From Pseudomonadota bacterium (GTDB lineage: Bacteria > Pseudomonadota > Alphaproteobacteria > Rhizobiales > MH13), in the NCBI GenBank assembly GCA_039024915.1, contig JBCCPK010000007.1:186001-250000 (forward strand): a stretch of DNA of 64,000 nucleotides, given 5' to 3'. The notes under the pieces are model-generated. The model was given only the letters and a program-made list of their open reading frames with translations, was not told the origin of the DNA and made no database searches. Of this stretch, positions 50,510-59,354 are shown piece by piece. Within the stretch, counting starts at the first letter, position 1. Every line of letters begins with the position of its first letter. The position numbers were made by a program, and so were the translations under genes.

Positions 50510-51591
50510 CGCAACTTCAGGGTCGAAAGGCCCGCGAGTGCGAGCACAAACGCAATAATCCAAAAGCGGATGACAACCTGCGGTTCGGTCCAGCCAAGCT
50601 GCTCAAAATGGTGGTGGATCGGTGCCATACGGAACACGCGCTTACCGGTGAGCTTGAAAGAAGCGACCTGAATGATGACCGAGAGCGCTTCAAGCACGAA
50701 CAAACCGCCGACGATGGCGAGCACGATCTCATGCTTGGTCGCCACCGCGATGGCGCCCAACATGCCGCCGAGCGCCAGTGAACCTGTGTCACCCATGAAT
50801 ATCTGAGCCGGGGGGGCATTGAACCACAGAAAGCCGAGCGATGCGCCAATCACCGCGCCACAAAGGACCGCAAGTTCGCCCGTTCCCGGCGTAAAATGGA
50901 TCTGCAAATAGTCCGAGAAGATGGCGTTACCAGCAAGATAAGCGATCAGACCAAACGTTGCCGCCGCAATCATCACAGGAACAATCGCCAAACCGTCAAG
51001 CCCATCCGTCAGATTGACGGCATTACCGGCGCCGACGATGACCACAGCCCCAAAAAGGATGAAAAACCAGCCCAGATTGATCAGAAGATCCTTGAAGAAC
51101 GGGAAGGTCAGTTGATTGGCCAGATCGGGAGTGGAGACCACCGACAAAACGTAGACGGCACAAGCGGCAATGACGAACTCCACCACAAGGCGCGCCTTGC
51201 CTGAAAACCCGGCGTGCGACTGCTTGGTCACTTTCAAATAGTCATCGTAGAAGCCGATGCCGCCAAAACCCGCCGTTACAAACAAAACCGTCCAGACCAG
51301 CGGGCTCGTAAGGTCCGCCCACAGCAAGGTGGAAAACAGGATTCCGAACAGGATCATCAGACCGCCCATGGTGGGCGTTCCCTTTTTGGTCAACAGATGC
51401 CCTTCGGGTCCGTCTTCCCGGATCGGCTGGCCCCTGCCCTGCCGGACGCGCAAGGCACGAATGATGGTGGGTCCGAACAAGAAAACGAACAGCATGCCCG
51501 TCACTGTCGCCCCGCCGGTGCGAAAGGTTATGTACCGAAAGACGTTGAACAGCGGCACCTGATCGGAGAGTTGCGACAACCAGAAAAACAT
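50506..51591 (-). CDS. mraY: Phospho-N-acetylmuramoyl-pentapeptide transferase
   Basis: MraY moves phospho-MurNAc-pentapeptide to undecaprenyl phosphate, making lipid I. The 361-residue protein has ten predicted membrane segments with the Mg-site motifs FYDDYLKV (two Asp), [10 protein letters not shown] and the HHHFEQLGW His motif near the C-terminus. It is a standard-length family member. The start lies 33 bases after the murF stop and its end overlaps murD by 4 bases. Confidence 0.97.
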   Translation of the reverse strand: MFFWLSQLSDQVPLFNVFRYITFRTGGATVTGMLFVFLFGPTIIRALRVRQGRGQPIREDGPEGHLLTKKGTPTMGGLMILFGILFSTLLWADLTSPLVWTVLFVTAGFGGIGFYDDYLKVTKQSHAGFSGKARLVVEFVIAACAVYVLSVVSTPDLANQLTFPFFKDLLINLGWFFILFGAVVIVGAGNAVNLTDGLDGLAIVPVMIAAATFGLIAYLAGNAIFSDYLQIHFTPGTGELAVLCGAVIGASLGFLWFNAPPAQIFMGDTGSLALGGMLGAIAVATKHEIVLAIVGGLFVLEALSVIIQVASFKLTGKRVFRMAPIHHHFEQLGWTEPQVVIRFWIIAFVLALAGLSTLKLR

Positions 51592-51624
51592 GACTTTGAA
51601 GGTCCTTCCTCGATCGCTCGACGG

Positions 51625-53049
51625 TCAGGCGCGCTCGGCACTGCTGAAGCGGTCTATGATCTTTTCTACCAGCGGCCCCATCTTGCTGCCCAGCGATCCT
51701 TTGACCATGACCGCGTCGCCAGGTGTCAGATCATCAAGCATGGGTTGGGCCAGTTCGTGCGCCGACGCGCCATAGTGACCGCGCATGTCCAAGGGTACAA
51801 CGCGCCATAACGCCCGCATCAGCGACCCACTGGCAAACACTTTATCAACCTTCGCCGCGACCAACGCCTGCGCCAACCCGGCATGCATCGCCTCCGCCTG
51901 CTCTCCAAGCTCCAGCATATCGCCAAGAACAGCGATCCGCCGACCCCGCGGGCCGACTGGCATCCTCGAGAGCACCATCAGGGCCGCTTCGACCGAGGCA
52001 GGGTTGGCGTTATAGCTCTCATCCAGAAGCGTGATGGGGTCGCCTGCGGTATCGAGTATGTGTTGCCTGCCGCGACCTTCGGGCTGCTTCATTGAAGCCA
52101 GTGCCATTCCGGCCCGGGCCAGATCGATACCAAGAGCTGAGCATGCCGCGAGCACGCCCAGAGAGTTGATCACCAGATGCTCACCTGGCGCGCCAACCTT
52201 GTAGGTCAATTCGCGTCCGGTAATGCGTGCATTGACGCTGGAACAGTGAGGTAACAGCGCAACTTGAAGCAACTCAGCATCAAGACCAGCGCCGTGTCCA
52301 AACGTCAGAACTTGATCCGCGCCACAGCCCTTCGCACGGTCGATAAGCAGTTGCGACAGGTCAAGGTCACCATGAAGAACGGCAATCCCGCCATTCTCAA
52401 AACCTTCAAAGATGTCTGACTTTTCGCGCGCGATCGCTTCCAGCGAGCCGAGGTTTTCCAGATGAACCGCCGCAACGGTTGTGATCATTGCCAGGTCGGG
52501 TCGCACCAATCGCGACAGCGGAGCTATCTCACCGCGGGCATTCATTCCGATCTCAAAGACACCAAAATCAGCGTCGCGGGGCATCCTGCACAAGGTGAGC
52601 GGCACGCCCCAATGATTGTTGAAGCTCTTGACGGGTGCGTGGGTAACGCCAAAACCCGATAAGATGAGCCGAAAGGTCTCCTTGGTAGACGTTTTTCCAA
52701 CAGAACCGGTTATCGCAAGGATACGCGCCTTGGTCCTTTCCCGTGCGGCGCGAGCCAGCGCGACCATACCATCGTAGGCGTCCGGAACGATGACCAAACC
52801 GCCACGAGGCGTTTCAATATCCGACGCTTTCTCGTCCGAGACCAATGCCGCCGACGCGCCCGCTTCAAGTGCTGCAGCCACGAAATCATGGCCATCAAAG
52901 CTGTCCCCCTTGATAGCGATGAACAAATCGCCCGGCGCAACCGTCCGGCTATCGATGGAAACACCGGAAACGTCGGATGGCTCACCTTCCAGGCAGCCAC
53001 CCGTTGCAGCAACAATTTCGTCGATCGTCCAAAGCGCTTGAACCATCAC
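51625..53049 (-). CDS. murF: UDP-MurNAc-tripeptide-D-alanyl-D-alanine ligase
   Basis: MurF adds the D-Ala-D-Ala dipeptide to complete the pentapeptide. The 474-residue protein has the N-terminal SIDSRTVAPGDLFIAIKG block, the ATP motif GSVGKTST (115-122), FNNHWGVPLTLCRMP and LDESYNANPASVEAAL. The start ATG at 53047-53049 overlaps the murE stop (ATGA). Residues and length are typical. Confidence 0.96.
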   Translation of the reverse strand: MMVQALWTIDEIVAATGGCLEGEPSDVSGVSIDSRTVAPGDLFIAIKGDSFDGHDFVAAALEAGASAALVSDEKASDIETPRGGLVIVPDAYDGMVALARAARERTKARILAITGSVGKTSTKETFRLILSGFGVTHAPVKSFNNHWGVPLTLCRMPRDADFGVFEIGMNARGEIAPLSRLVRPDLAMITTVAAVHLENLGSLEAIAREKSDIFEGFENGGIAVLHGDLDLSQLLIDRAKGCGADQVLTFGHGAGLDAELLQVALLPHCSSVNARITGRELTYKVGAPGEHLVINSLGVLAACSALGIDLARAGMALASMKQPEGRGRQHILDTAGDPITLLDESYNANPASVEAALMVLSRMPVGPRGRRIAVLGDMLELGEQAEAMHAGLAQALVAAKVDKVFASGSLMRALWRVVPLDMRGHYGASAHELAQPMLDDLTPGDAVMVKGSLGSKMGPLVEKIIDRFSSAERA

Positions 53050-54512
53050 GCGCCCTCCGCAAGCAGGCGCTCGATGACCTCATGATCGGAAAACGGGTGT
53101 TTCACCCCGTGAATTTCCTGGCCGGTTTCGTGGCCTTTTCCAGCGACCAGCAGAATATCGCCAGCATTCAACATCGCGATGCCCGCCTGGATCGCATCCC
53201 CGCGCTCGCCAATTTCAAGGGCGTCGGGAGCTCCATCAAGGACCGCCTTGCGAATGAGCGCGGGGTCCTCGGTTCTGGGATTGTCATCGGTGATGATGAC
53301 CGCGTCGGCAAAGTCGGCTGCAGCGGCCCCCATCAAAGGGCGCTTGCCACGGTCGCGATCACCACCAGCGCCCAGGACAATGGTCAGCTGGCCATCTGTG
53401 AAGGGACGCAAGGCCTTGAGCGCTTCTTCGACCGCGCCCGGCTTGTGCGCGTAATCGACAAAGACGCGGCCACCGCGCTTGCTTTCACCAACGAACTCGA
53501 GCCGTCCGCGCGCCCCCTTGAGGCCTTCCAATGCAGAAAAGACGTGAAGCGGGTCGCAACCCGCACTGATCGCAAGGCCAGCAGCAACCATTGCGTTTGC
53601 AACCTGAAACAGGCCGGGTAGCGGCAGTGTGATTGACTGTGTCGTGCCTTCAAAAGTGAAAGAAACCTCCTGCAAAGGCCCAGTCGGTTTCACCGTCTGA
53701 ACGGATAGATCACCGCGGCCCATCCCGGCCGTCAAAAGGGTCTGGCCGCGCGCTTGCGCGAGCTGCACCATGCGCTCTCCGTAGGCATCGTCCAGCCAGA
53801 CGACGGCGCGCCCATCCGCCGGCAGCAAGGGGTCAAACAACCGGGCCTTTGCGGCAAAATACTCATCCATGGTAGGATGATAATCGAGATGATCCCTGCC
53901 GAGGTTGGTAAACGCCGCCGCCTTTAAAGCGACGCCATCGAGACGCCGCTGGTCGAGGCCATGGGAGGACGCTTCCATGGCCAAATGGGTGACACCGCCA
54001 TCAGCAAGATCCTTCAACGCCTGGTGTAAGGAAACCGAGTCCGGCGTCGTCAACGCACCGGCCTGCGCCCCCTCGTTGCGGGTGATCCCCAGTGTCCCCA
54101 TCGCAGCGGCTTCGTGACCGAGAGCCTGAAATAGCTGGCGCGTGAACGCAGCTGTGGAGGTCTTTCCCGAGGTGCCGGTGACCGCGACAATTGTCTGGGG
54201 CTGCCGCGCAAAAAAACGGGAGGCAATCAACGCGAAGCTTCGCCGCGCGTCAGCGGCGCGCAATTCTGTGACCCCAGGCGGCAAATCGACTTGCACATCA
54301 CGGTCAAGCAATATGATGGCTGCGCCATCGATAACGGCTTGCTCGATAAAGTCTTTGCCATGACGCGCTGCCCCTTTGAGGGCCGCAAACAGGAAACCGG
54401 GCTGAACCCGGCGGCTGTCGAGCGCCAGACCCGCAACGGCCTGCTTGCCGGAACCTGAGACAATCTCGGTGTCTTTATCGATAAGCGCATCGAGGCGCGG
54501 GGAGCCGGTCAT
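53046..54512 (-). CDS. murE: UDP-MurNAc-L-Ala-D-Glu-meso-diaminopimelate ligase
   Basis: MurE adds the third amino acid of the peptide stem. The 487-residue protein has LDSRRVQPGFLFAALKG, the ATP motif GTSGKTST (113-120), the LEGLKGARGRLEF block and the DDNPR motif, which marks meso-diaminopimelate rather than L-lysine as substrate. I chose the ATG at 54510-54512; 21 upstream codons are open but do not resemble the family. A 134-base spacer without recognisable elements separates it from ftsI. Confidence 0.95.
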   Translation of the reverse strand: MTGSPRLDALIDKDTEIVSGSGKQAVAGLALDSRRVQPGFLFAALKGAARHGKDFIEQAVIDGAAIILLDRDVQVDLPPGVTELRAADARRSFALIASRFFARQPQTIVAVTGTSGKTSTAAFTRQLFQALGHEAAAMGTLGITRNEGAQAGALTTPDSVSLHQALKDLADGGVTHLAMEASSHGLDQRRLDGVALKAAAFTNLGRDHLDYHPTMDEYFAAKARLFDPLLPADGRAVVWLDDAYGERMVQLAQARGQTLLTAGMGRGDLSVQTVKPTGPLQEVSFTFEGTTQSITLPLPGLFQVANAMVAAGLAISAGCDPLHVFSALEGLKGARGRLEFVGESKRGGRVFVDYAHKPGAVEEALKALRPFTDGQLTIVLGAGGDRDRGKRPLMGAAAADFADAVIITDDNPRTEDPALIRKAVLDGAPDALEIGERGDAIQAGIAMLNAGDILLVAGKGHETGQEIHGVKHPFSDHEVIERLLAEGA

Positions 54513-54646
54513 GCCTTGCGAAATCTCGTGCAGCAAATGCCTGTTAGACGTCCAATGATTCTGCGCTCTGCGCACCGCTACCGCCGGGCATAAGGCATTT
54601 CCTTCCAGCCGTCACGCCACAGCTCCTTCAGCTTACCCAGCGCTGA

Positions 54647-56449
54647 TCACTGAACGCGGTCGGCCTGTGGCACCAGACCGAGCAATGGCCCGATACGCTC
54701 CACGATTTGCCGGGTCATCGGGGCGGTGTTGAGGCCTGCCGTTGCGCTGCGCTGACCCTCTGCTGGCTGGGGCTCATCAAGCACGACAATCATGGCGTAA
54801 GCGGGGTCATGCATCGGGAAGGCGGAAACGAAACTGTTCAACCGGTGATCACCTGAATAGGCACCATCAACGATCTTCTCGGCCGTCCCGGTCTTTCCCC
54901 CGACGTCGAGGCCATCCACAGCAGCACGCCGACCAGACCCATGATCAACATTCGCTCGGAACATCTGCCGCATGTGCGCGCTGGTCTGCTCCGACAAAAC
55001 CCTACGCGCCGCACTCATAGCATCGGTCTCCTCGCGCGGCAGGAAGGTCGGTTCGATGTAGATCCCACCATTTACAGTAGCGGCGACCGCCGCCAACATC
55101 TGCAGGGGTGTGGTCGTCAAACCGTGACCGAAAGATATTGTCGCTGCCGACAGCCTCGACCATTCGCCTTCGGGGTAAAAAGGCCGTGCTGCGCCGGGTA
55201 GCTCGACATCAAGGCGCGAGAGAAGCCCAAGACGGTCGTAGTACTCGCGCTGCACGGGGATACCCATGGCTTCGGCAATACGAATGGTGCCGATGTTCGA
55301 CGAAGATGTGAAAACTTCGCTGGTCGACAAAATCGCTCGGCGGGCATGGAAGTCATTGATCGTCGAATTGCCAATGCGAATTGGCCGCCGGGCGTCGTGC
55401 ATCGAATCCATGGTGATAGCGCCGGAATCAAGGCCGCCCGCAATCGTCAATACCTTGAAAACCGAACCGAGCTCGTAGACGCCACCAACCGCGCGATTAA
55501 GCGCGGCATCCTCGCCGAGACCATCACGAGTATTGGGGTCGAAATCGGGTAGCGAGGCCATGGCCACAACTTCCCCTGTGCGGACATCAAGGACTGCAGC
55601 TGTGGCACCGATAGCGCTGTAGGTATCCAACGCCTGCGCAAGCACCTCGCGCACAACATGCTGGACCCGAACATCGATCGACAAGGCTTGAGGCGCAAAT
55701 GCCACGTCCAGATCATCAAGAAACCCGAACTCTGCCAGATTGGCCAGTGGACCCTGATCGAGATACCGCTCCATGCCCGCAAGACCTTCATGGTCGACGT
55801 TTACGGCCCCCAGTACATGCGCCGCCAAACGTCCGCCCGGATAGAACCGGCGATTTTCTTCAAGGAAACCGACGCCCGGTATGCCTTGGCGCATCAGGGT
55901 ATCGCGCTGCGACGGTGTCAGATCCCGCGCGATCCATTCGAACTGGCTTTCCCTTTCAAGCCGAGCGCGTAGCGCGTCACGGGAAAGGCCTGGCATGGCC
56001 TGCGAAAGCCTATCAATGGCATCGTCCACATCAACCAGAATTGACGGATCAGCATAAACCGCGGTCGCCGGCACATCTGTGGCGAGCAGAACACCGTTCC
56101 GATCAACAATATCCGGCCGGCTGGCTCGGATTTGCTCTTGCGGCGTTGCAGCAAGCACGGGAGCAGCAGGTGAGCGGGCCGCAAGTTCCAAAAGTCGCCC
56201 GCCGATAACAGCATAGACGCAGCACAAGATGATCCCGAACCAGACAATTCTTCCGCGCGTTTCCGAAGCCAGCGTCTTTGCTTCGCCTTGAATGCGGATC
56301 GGATGATCGGAGGCGCCTTGATGACCCGGCTTATCGGACGTGCTGACGTTCTCCACCATTGCCTGTGCGTGGCGCAGTAGATGCCCCGGCCCGTTCACCG
56401 CTCCGGGCATCGGGCCGCACGTGCTACTGGCCGGGGGAACCATACTCAT
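54647..56449 (-). CDS. ftsI: Division-specific penicillin-binding protein 3
   Basis: FtsI is the septal transpeptidase. The 600-residue protein has a membrane anchor at about 68-88, a dimerisation domain, and the transpeptidase domain with the catalytic S329 in SVFK (SxxK), S383-S-N385 (SxN) and K519-T-G-T522 (KTGT). The cytoplasmic N-terminal tail is about 65 residues, long compared with E. coli. Its ATG overlaps the ftsL stop by 4 bases. No lipobox or PASTA repeat is visible. Confidence 0.95.
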   Translation of the reverse strand: MSMVPPASSTCGPMPGAVNGPGHLLRHAQAMVENVSTSDKPGHQGASDHPIRIQGEAKTLASETRGRIVWFGIILCCVYAVIGGRLLELAARSPAAPVLAATPQEQIRASRPDIVDRNGVLLATDVPATAVYADPSILVDVDDAIDRLSQAMPGLSRDALRARLERESQFEWIARDLTPSQRDTLMRQGIPGVGFLEENRRFYPGGRLAAHVLGAVNVDHEGLAGMERYLDQGPLANLAEFGFLDDLDVAFAPQALSIDVRVQHVVREVLAQALDTYSAIGATAAVLDVRTGEVVAMASLPDFDPNTRDGLGEDAALNRAVGGVYELGSVFKVLTIAGGLDSGAITMDSMHDARRPIRIGNSTINDFHARRAILSTSEVFTSSSNIGTIRIAEAMGIPVQREYYDRLGLLSRLDVELPGAARPFYPEGEWSRLSAATISFGHGLTTTPLQMLAAVAATVNGGIYIEPTFLPREETDAMSAARRVLSEQTSAHMRQMFRANVDHGSGRRAAVDGLDVGGKTGTAEKIVDGAYSGDHRLNSFVSAFPMHDPAYAMIVVLDEPQPAEGQRSATAGLNTAPMTRQIVERIGPLLGLVPQADRVQ

Positions 56450-56988
56450 TGCATACGCTCCAACAAATCACCGATACCGTCAGAAGCCGCAGGCGGTGCG
56501 ACGATGAGGGATGGCCGTTCGCCCGGTGGCATTTCCGCAGCCGCGCGCAGGGGCTCGTCGGGCGATGCAGCTTGTTCGCGCTCGAGGATGTCAGCCAGAA
56601 GACCATCAATCAGACTGGCGGGCTGACCGTCGAGATCAATCGGCGAACCATCGTCGCCCGCGTCGTCTTCGGCGCTGATCGACCCGGTGGCCTGCTCAAC
56701 CAGTTCCGAGCGAAACGGTAAATCTGACAACCGCACATAGTGTTCCGAACTGATCGGCTCCAAAGCGAAGACGTCGGGCATCGCCGAAACGATCGCAGCG
56801 ATCCTGGCAGGCTTTTCCAGAGCCGCCAGATCGGCTTCGAGCAAACTGACGTCCTCATTCAAAAGCGTAATGGACCGTTCGAGATCACGGCGGGTGTCAT
56901 GCGCCTGCTCGGCCTCATGCTTCACGTCATAAACATAGGCGGCGCCGACAATCACCAGCGCAAGGAAAAAGCCGTCAACCACGCGCAT
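56446..56988 (-). CDS. ftsL: Cell division protein FtsL
   Basis: The 180-residue protein begins MRVVDGFFLALVIVGAAYVY: a membrane segment at about 6-20 followed by a coiled coil (about 22-70, HEAEQAHDTRRDLERSITLL) in the FtsL/DivIC style. The position between rsmH and ftsI supports the call. A GGGAG site lies 7 bases before the chosen ATG (56986-56988), which overlaps the rsmH end by 14 bases. The C-terminal half (about 100-180) is an acidic, Pro-rich extension without clear structure, so the protein is clearly longer than the roughly 120-residue E. coli FtsL. Confidence 0.85.
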   Translation of the reverse strand: MRVVDGFFLALVIVGAAYVYDVKHEAEQAHDTRRDLERSITLLNEDVSLLEADLAALEKPARIAAIVSAMPDVFALEPISSEHYVRLSDLPFRSELVEQATGSISAEDDAGDDGSPIDLDGQPASLIDGLLADILEREQAASPDEPLRAAAEMPPGERPSLIVAPPAASDGIGDLLERMQ

Positions 56989-58039
56989 GCTGGTCTCCCG
57001 CAACCTTGCGAAAGGCGGGTACCTTGCGCCCACCACTCTCGATCAACTGCGGAACGCCCAATTCACGGGCGAAACTGACGAACTGTTGGTCCGTCAATTC
57101 ATCGCCGCGCGGCGTGCTAATACGGACACCCGCTCGCAGTTTGGCCGAACGTGAACGAGGGTTGGCCTCCAGTTCACCGTCTGTTGGGACGACCGGCCGC
57201 CGCGTAACAACCTTAAAGCTACCCTGTTTGTGACCGAGCTCCGGCATATGCCGTGAGCCCGCATTCGCTGGCCCGGCCAAAAAGCGCTTCACGATCCGGT
57301 CTTCAAGTGAGTGGAAGGTGACCACCACCAGGCGCCCACCGGGCTTCAGCGATCGCTCAGCGGCAAGCAGCGCGCCCACCAATTCATTCAACTCATCATT
57401 GACGGCAATGCGCAGCGCTTGAAAGGTGCGGGTTGCGGGATGGATCATTGGTCCCTGCCCTCGGGACCGTGGGGGCAGCAGTTTTTCGATAAGATTGGCA
57501 AGTGCACCGGTTGTTTCTATGCGCCAGTCCTGCCGCACCTCGCAGATCAGGCGTGCAATCGCTCGTGAGCGGCGCTCCTCGCCATAGCGGTAGAATAGGT
57601 CCGCCAGGGCCGTTTCGCTCCACTGGTTGACGATGTCAGCAGCGCTCAGTCCTTCACCGCTCATGCGCATGTCCAGCGGTCCGTCATGCCGAAATGAAAA
57701 ACCGCGTTCAGCTTGATCAAGCTGCATCGATGACACACCGATATCGAGAACCAAACCATCAACCGGCGCGAGATCATGCTCGCGCAAGGCGTGATCAATC
57801 TTGGAAAATGGGCTTTCGACCAGCGTGAACCTGTCGGGGTATCGAACTTGCAGCGCCTGCCCGGCTGCAATCGCTGCCGGATCCCGGTCAAAGCCTATGA
57901 CCTTTGCACCCGAGCTCAGCAAAGCCTTGCTATATCCGCCTGCCCCGAAGGTCCCGTCGACAATGCGGGCTTCATCAAGTGGCGCCAAGGCTTCAAGCAC
58001 CTCATTAAGAAGAACAGGAACGTGCGGGGTGGTGCTCAT
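56975..58039 (-). CDS. rsmH: 16S rRNA (cytosine-N4) methyltransferase
   Basis: RsmH (MraW) methylates C1402 of 16S rRNA. The 354-residue protein starts MSTTPHVPVLLNEVLEAL, has the SAM-binding DGTFGAGGYSKALL, the DIGVSSMQLDQAERGFSF family signature and PATRTFQALRIAVNDEL. The ATG at 58037-58039 overlaps the mraZ stop (ATGA). A longer open frame continues across mraZ in another reading frame, but it does not resemble any protein and was not used. Confidence 0.96.
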   Translation of the reverse strand: MSTTPHVPVLLNEVLEALAPLDEARIVDGTFGAGGYSKALLSSGAKVIGFDRDPAAIAAGQALQVRYPDRFTLVESPFSKIDHALREHDLAPVDGLVLDIGVSSMQLDQAERGFSFRHDGPLDMRMSGEGLSAADIVNQWSETALADLFYRYGEERRSRAIARLICEVRQDWRIETTGALANLIEKLLPPRSRGQGPMIHPATRTFQALRIAVNDELNELVGALLAAERSLKPGGRLVVVTFHSLEDRIVKRFLAGPANAGSRHMPELGHKQGSFKVVTRRPVVPTDGELEANPRSRSAKLRAGVRISTPRGDELTDQQFVSFARELGVPQLIESGGRKVPAFRKVAGDQHARG

Positions 58040-58524
58040 GAGCGATCCTCGCCCCCGCTGCCTTGAGCTGCGAGGGTTGCGCCAGACTGATCGCCCCAAA
58101 GAACCCGCCGCGCCTGCTCGATCGCTTTTTCGCGATACCGCGCATAGCGTTCGGGTGACCAAATTTGAAACTTGTACCCCTTGCCGACAAAGATCAGCTC
58201 GCGCTCGATGCCCGCCAGGGACTTTAATCGAGGCGAAAGCGAGATACGCCCCTCTTTCTCGACGGAAAGGATCTCGCTCTCGCCAAAGAAGGCGGTCGCA
58301 AGCAAGTCGTAGTCGAACGAAGTGGGGTCCAAAGCTGCGAGTTTTGCGTCCAGCATGCCCATCAGTTTCGAGCCGCCCGCATCGATCGACTGACCGTCTG
58401 GACTTGGTATGCAGTACAGCCCTTCGAAGCCGTCCGCGCGCAGAACCTCGCGGTAAGCCTTGGGTATGCTGACCCGGCCCTTGACATCCGTTCGCATCTC
58501 GAAAGTCGAAACGAAGGTCTGCAT
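58036..58524 (-). CDS. mraZ: Transcriptional regulator MraZ
   Basis: MraZ is an AbrB-like DNA-binding ring protein that controls the dcw operon. The 162-residue protein begins MQTFVSTFEMRTDVKGRVSIP and has the two SpoVT/AbrB-like repeats, the second around KEGRISLSPRLKSLAGI. The KGR of the DVKGRVS motif sits at residue 15, as in rhizobial MraZ, which supports the ATG at 58522-58524. The gene is the first of the cluster; four phased TGGGN repeats lie about 135-170 bases upstream. Confidence 0.93.
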   Translation of the reverse strand: MQTFVSTFEMRTDVKGRVSIPKAYREVLRADGFEGLYCIPSPDGQSIDAGGSKLMGMLDAKLAALDPTSFDYDLLATAFFGESEILSVEKEGRISLSPRLKSLAGIERELIFVGKGYKFQIWSPERYARYREKAIEQARRVLWGDQSGATLAAQGSGGEDRS

Positions 58525-58658
58525 CGCGCTGATACGCTCCACCAAAACCATCGAATTCCGTAAGGGCACTCGATGAACTGTCAGACATAGCTTCGCCGGT
58601 CCGCCAAACCGCTTCAGCGGGCGAGGAAGTTAGTCTGCATGACGCCCCAGAGTGATTT

Positions 58659-58693
58659 TGGGTTACCATGGGATTTGATGGGTCACAATGGGA
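58659..58693 (+). promoter_or_regulatory. Four TGGGN repeats, probable MraZ binding site
   Basis: TGGGT (58659), TGGGA (58669), TGGGT (58679) and TGGGA (58689) occur exactly every 10 bases, with 5-base spacers. This is the arrangement reported for MraZ operators in E. coli (three TGGGN repeats). They read on the strand opposite to mraZ, about 135 bases upstream of its start. Autoregulation of the cluster by MraZ is the likely meaning. Confidence 0.75.
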
Positions 58694-58753
58694 AAGGCCC
58701 CGTAAATTCATCCAATCACGGCAACAAGACACCGCTACTCACGACTAAAACAT

Positions 58754-58767
58754 CATTAAGCTTAATG
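58754..58767. repeat. 14-bp perfect palindrome upstream of mraZ
   Basis: CATTAAGCTTAATG reads the same on both strands and lies in an AT-rich part of the mraZ upstream region, 61 bases from the TGGGN repeats. It could bind a dimeric regulator. It contains TTAA half-sites, but their spacing is 2, not 7, so it is not a standard CtrA box. Confidence 0.45.
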
Positions 58768-58937
58768 GCTGGTTGCCAACTTCCAGCGTCGTGCTGACAG
58801 GAATTGTTGTGCGCGTAGAGTGGGATGGCACCAACAGCTGAGGGATCGATCAAATTGTGACAACCCCACCCACACAAATTCACAGCCGGCAAAATGATTG
58901 CGGAAAAAAATTTGCGTAGCGAGCGCTGGGTGGGGGT

Positions 58938-59322
58938 GCCAGTCGGCCTGTAAGCCGGGTTCTGTCCCTTCGCGGTGCGAATTGGGCAGCCATTCCTCTA
59001 GGACGCCTCTTGCGAAACGTCTCAAGCAACCAACCCGAACACCTCACCTGAAGATGAAGCTGACACCAAAAAGTGTCACGGTGTTCCTATTTGGTCTTGC
59101 TCCCGATGGGGTTTGCCTTGCCGTTCGCGTTGCCGCGTCCGCGGTGGGCTCTTACCCCACCCTTTCACCCTGACCCCGAGCGAAACCCGAGGCGGTCTGC
59201 TTTCTGTGGCACTTTCCCTGGGGTCGCCCCCGCCGGGTGTTACCCGGCACCGTATCTCCATGGAGCCCGGACTTTCCTCCCGCGCCGGACAAGTGGCGCC
59301 GGCGACTGCCCAGCCGACTGGC
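58938..59322 (-). ncRNA. rnpB: RNase P RNA, bacterial type A
   Basis: RNase P RNA is the catalytic part of the enzyme that trims tRNA 5' ends. On the minus strand the gene opens with GCCAGTCGGCTGGGCAG and contains the invariant GGAGGAAAGTCCGGGC (P4 5' part). It ends with ACAGAACCCGGCTTACAGG and CCGACTGGC; this last block pairs with GCCAGTCGG at the 5' end to form P1. The length of about 385 bases fits alphaproteobacterial RNAs. Ends are set at the P1 stem and are approximate by a few bases. It lies upstream of mraZ, a known position in rhizobia. Confidence 0.95.
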
Positions 59323-59354
59323 GATGCAGCACTGGCACGCCCCTCAAGCTGCGG

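Larger units (their letters stand above)
58525..58937. other. mraZ promoter region and rnpB-mraZ intergenic region
   Basis: This 413-base stretch carries no supportable gene. It contains four TGGGN repeats (58659-58693), the 14-bp palindrome at 58754-58767, and, next to the rnpB end, an AGCGCTCGCT-like sequence followed by a T-rich run on the minus strand (ending about 58905) that may end the rnpB transcript. No clear -35/-10 pair for mraZ was found. Confidence 0.5.

Noticed and set aside
49553-50671. Open frame of 372 codons on the plus strand opposite murD
   Set aside because: murD on the minus strand has all catalytic motifs; the plus frame has no recognisable domain.
58040-58732. N-terminal extension of the rsmH frame through mraZ
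   Set aside because: The extension is Arg/Ser-rich, overlaps mraZ in another frame and has no family similarity; the ATG that overlaps the mraZ stop is a better start.
58754-58767. TTAA half-sites in the palindrome as a CtrA box
   Set aside because: The spacing between the TTAA halves is 2 bases instead of 7.
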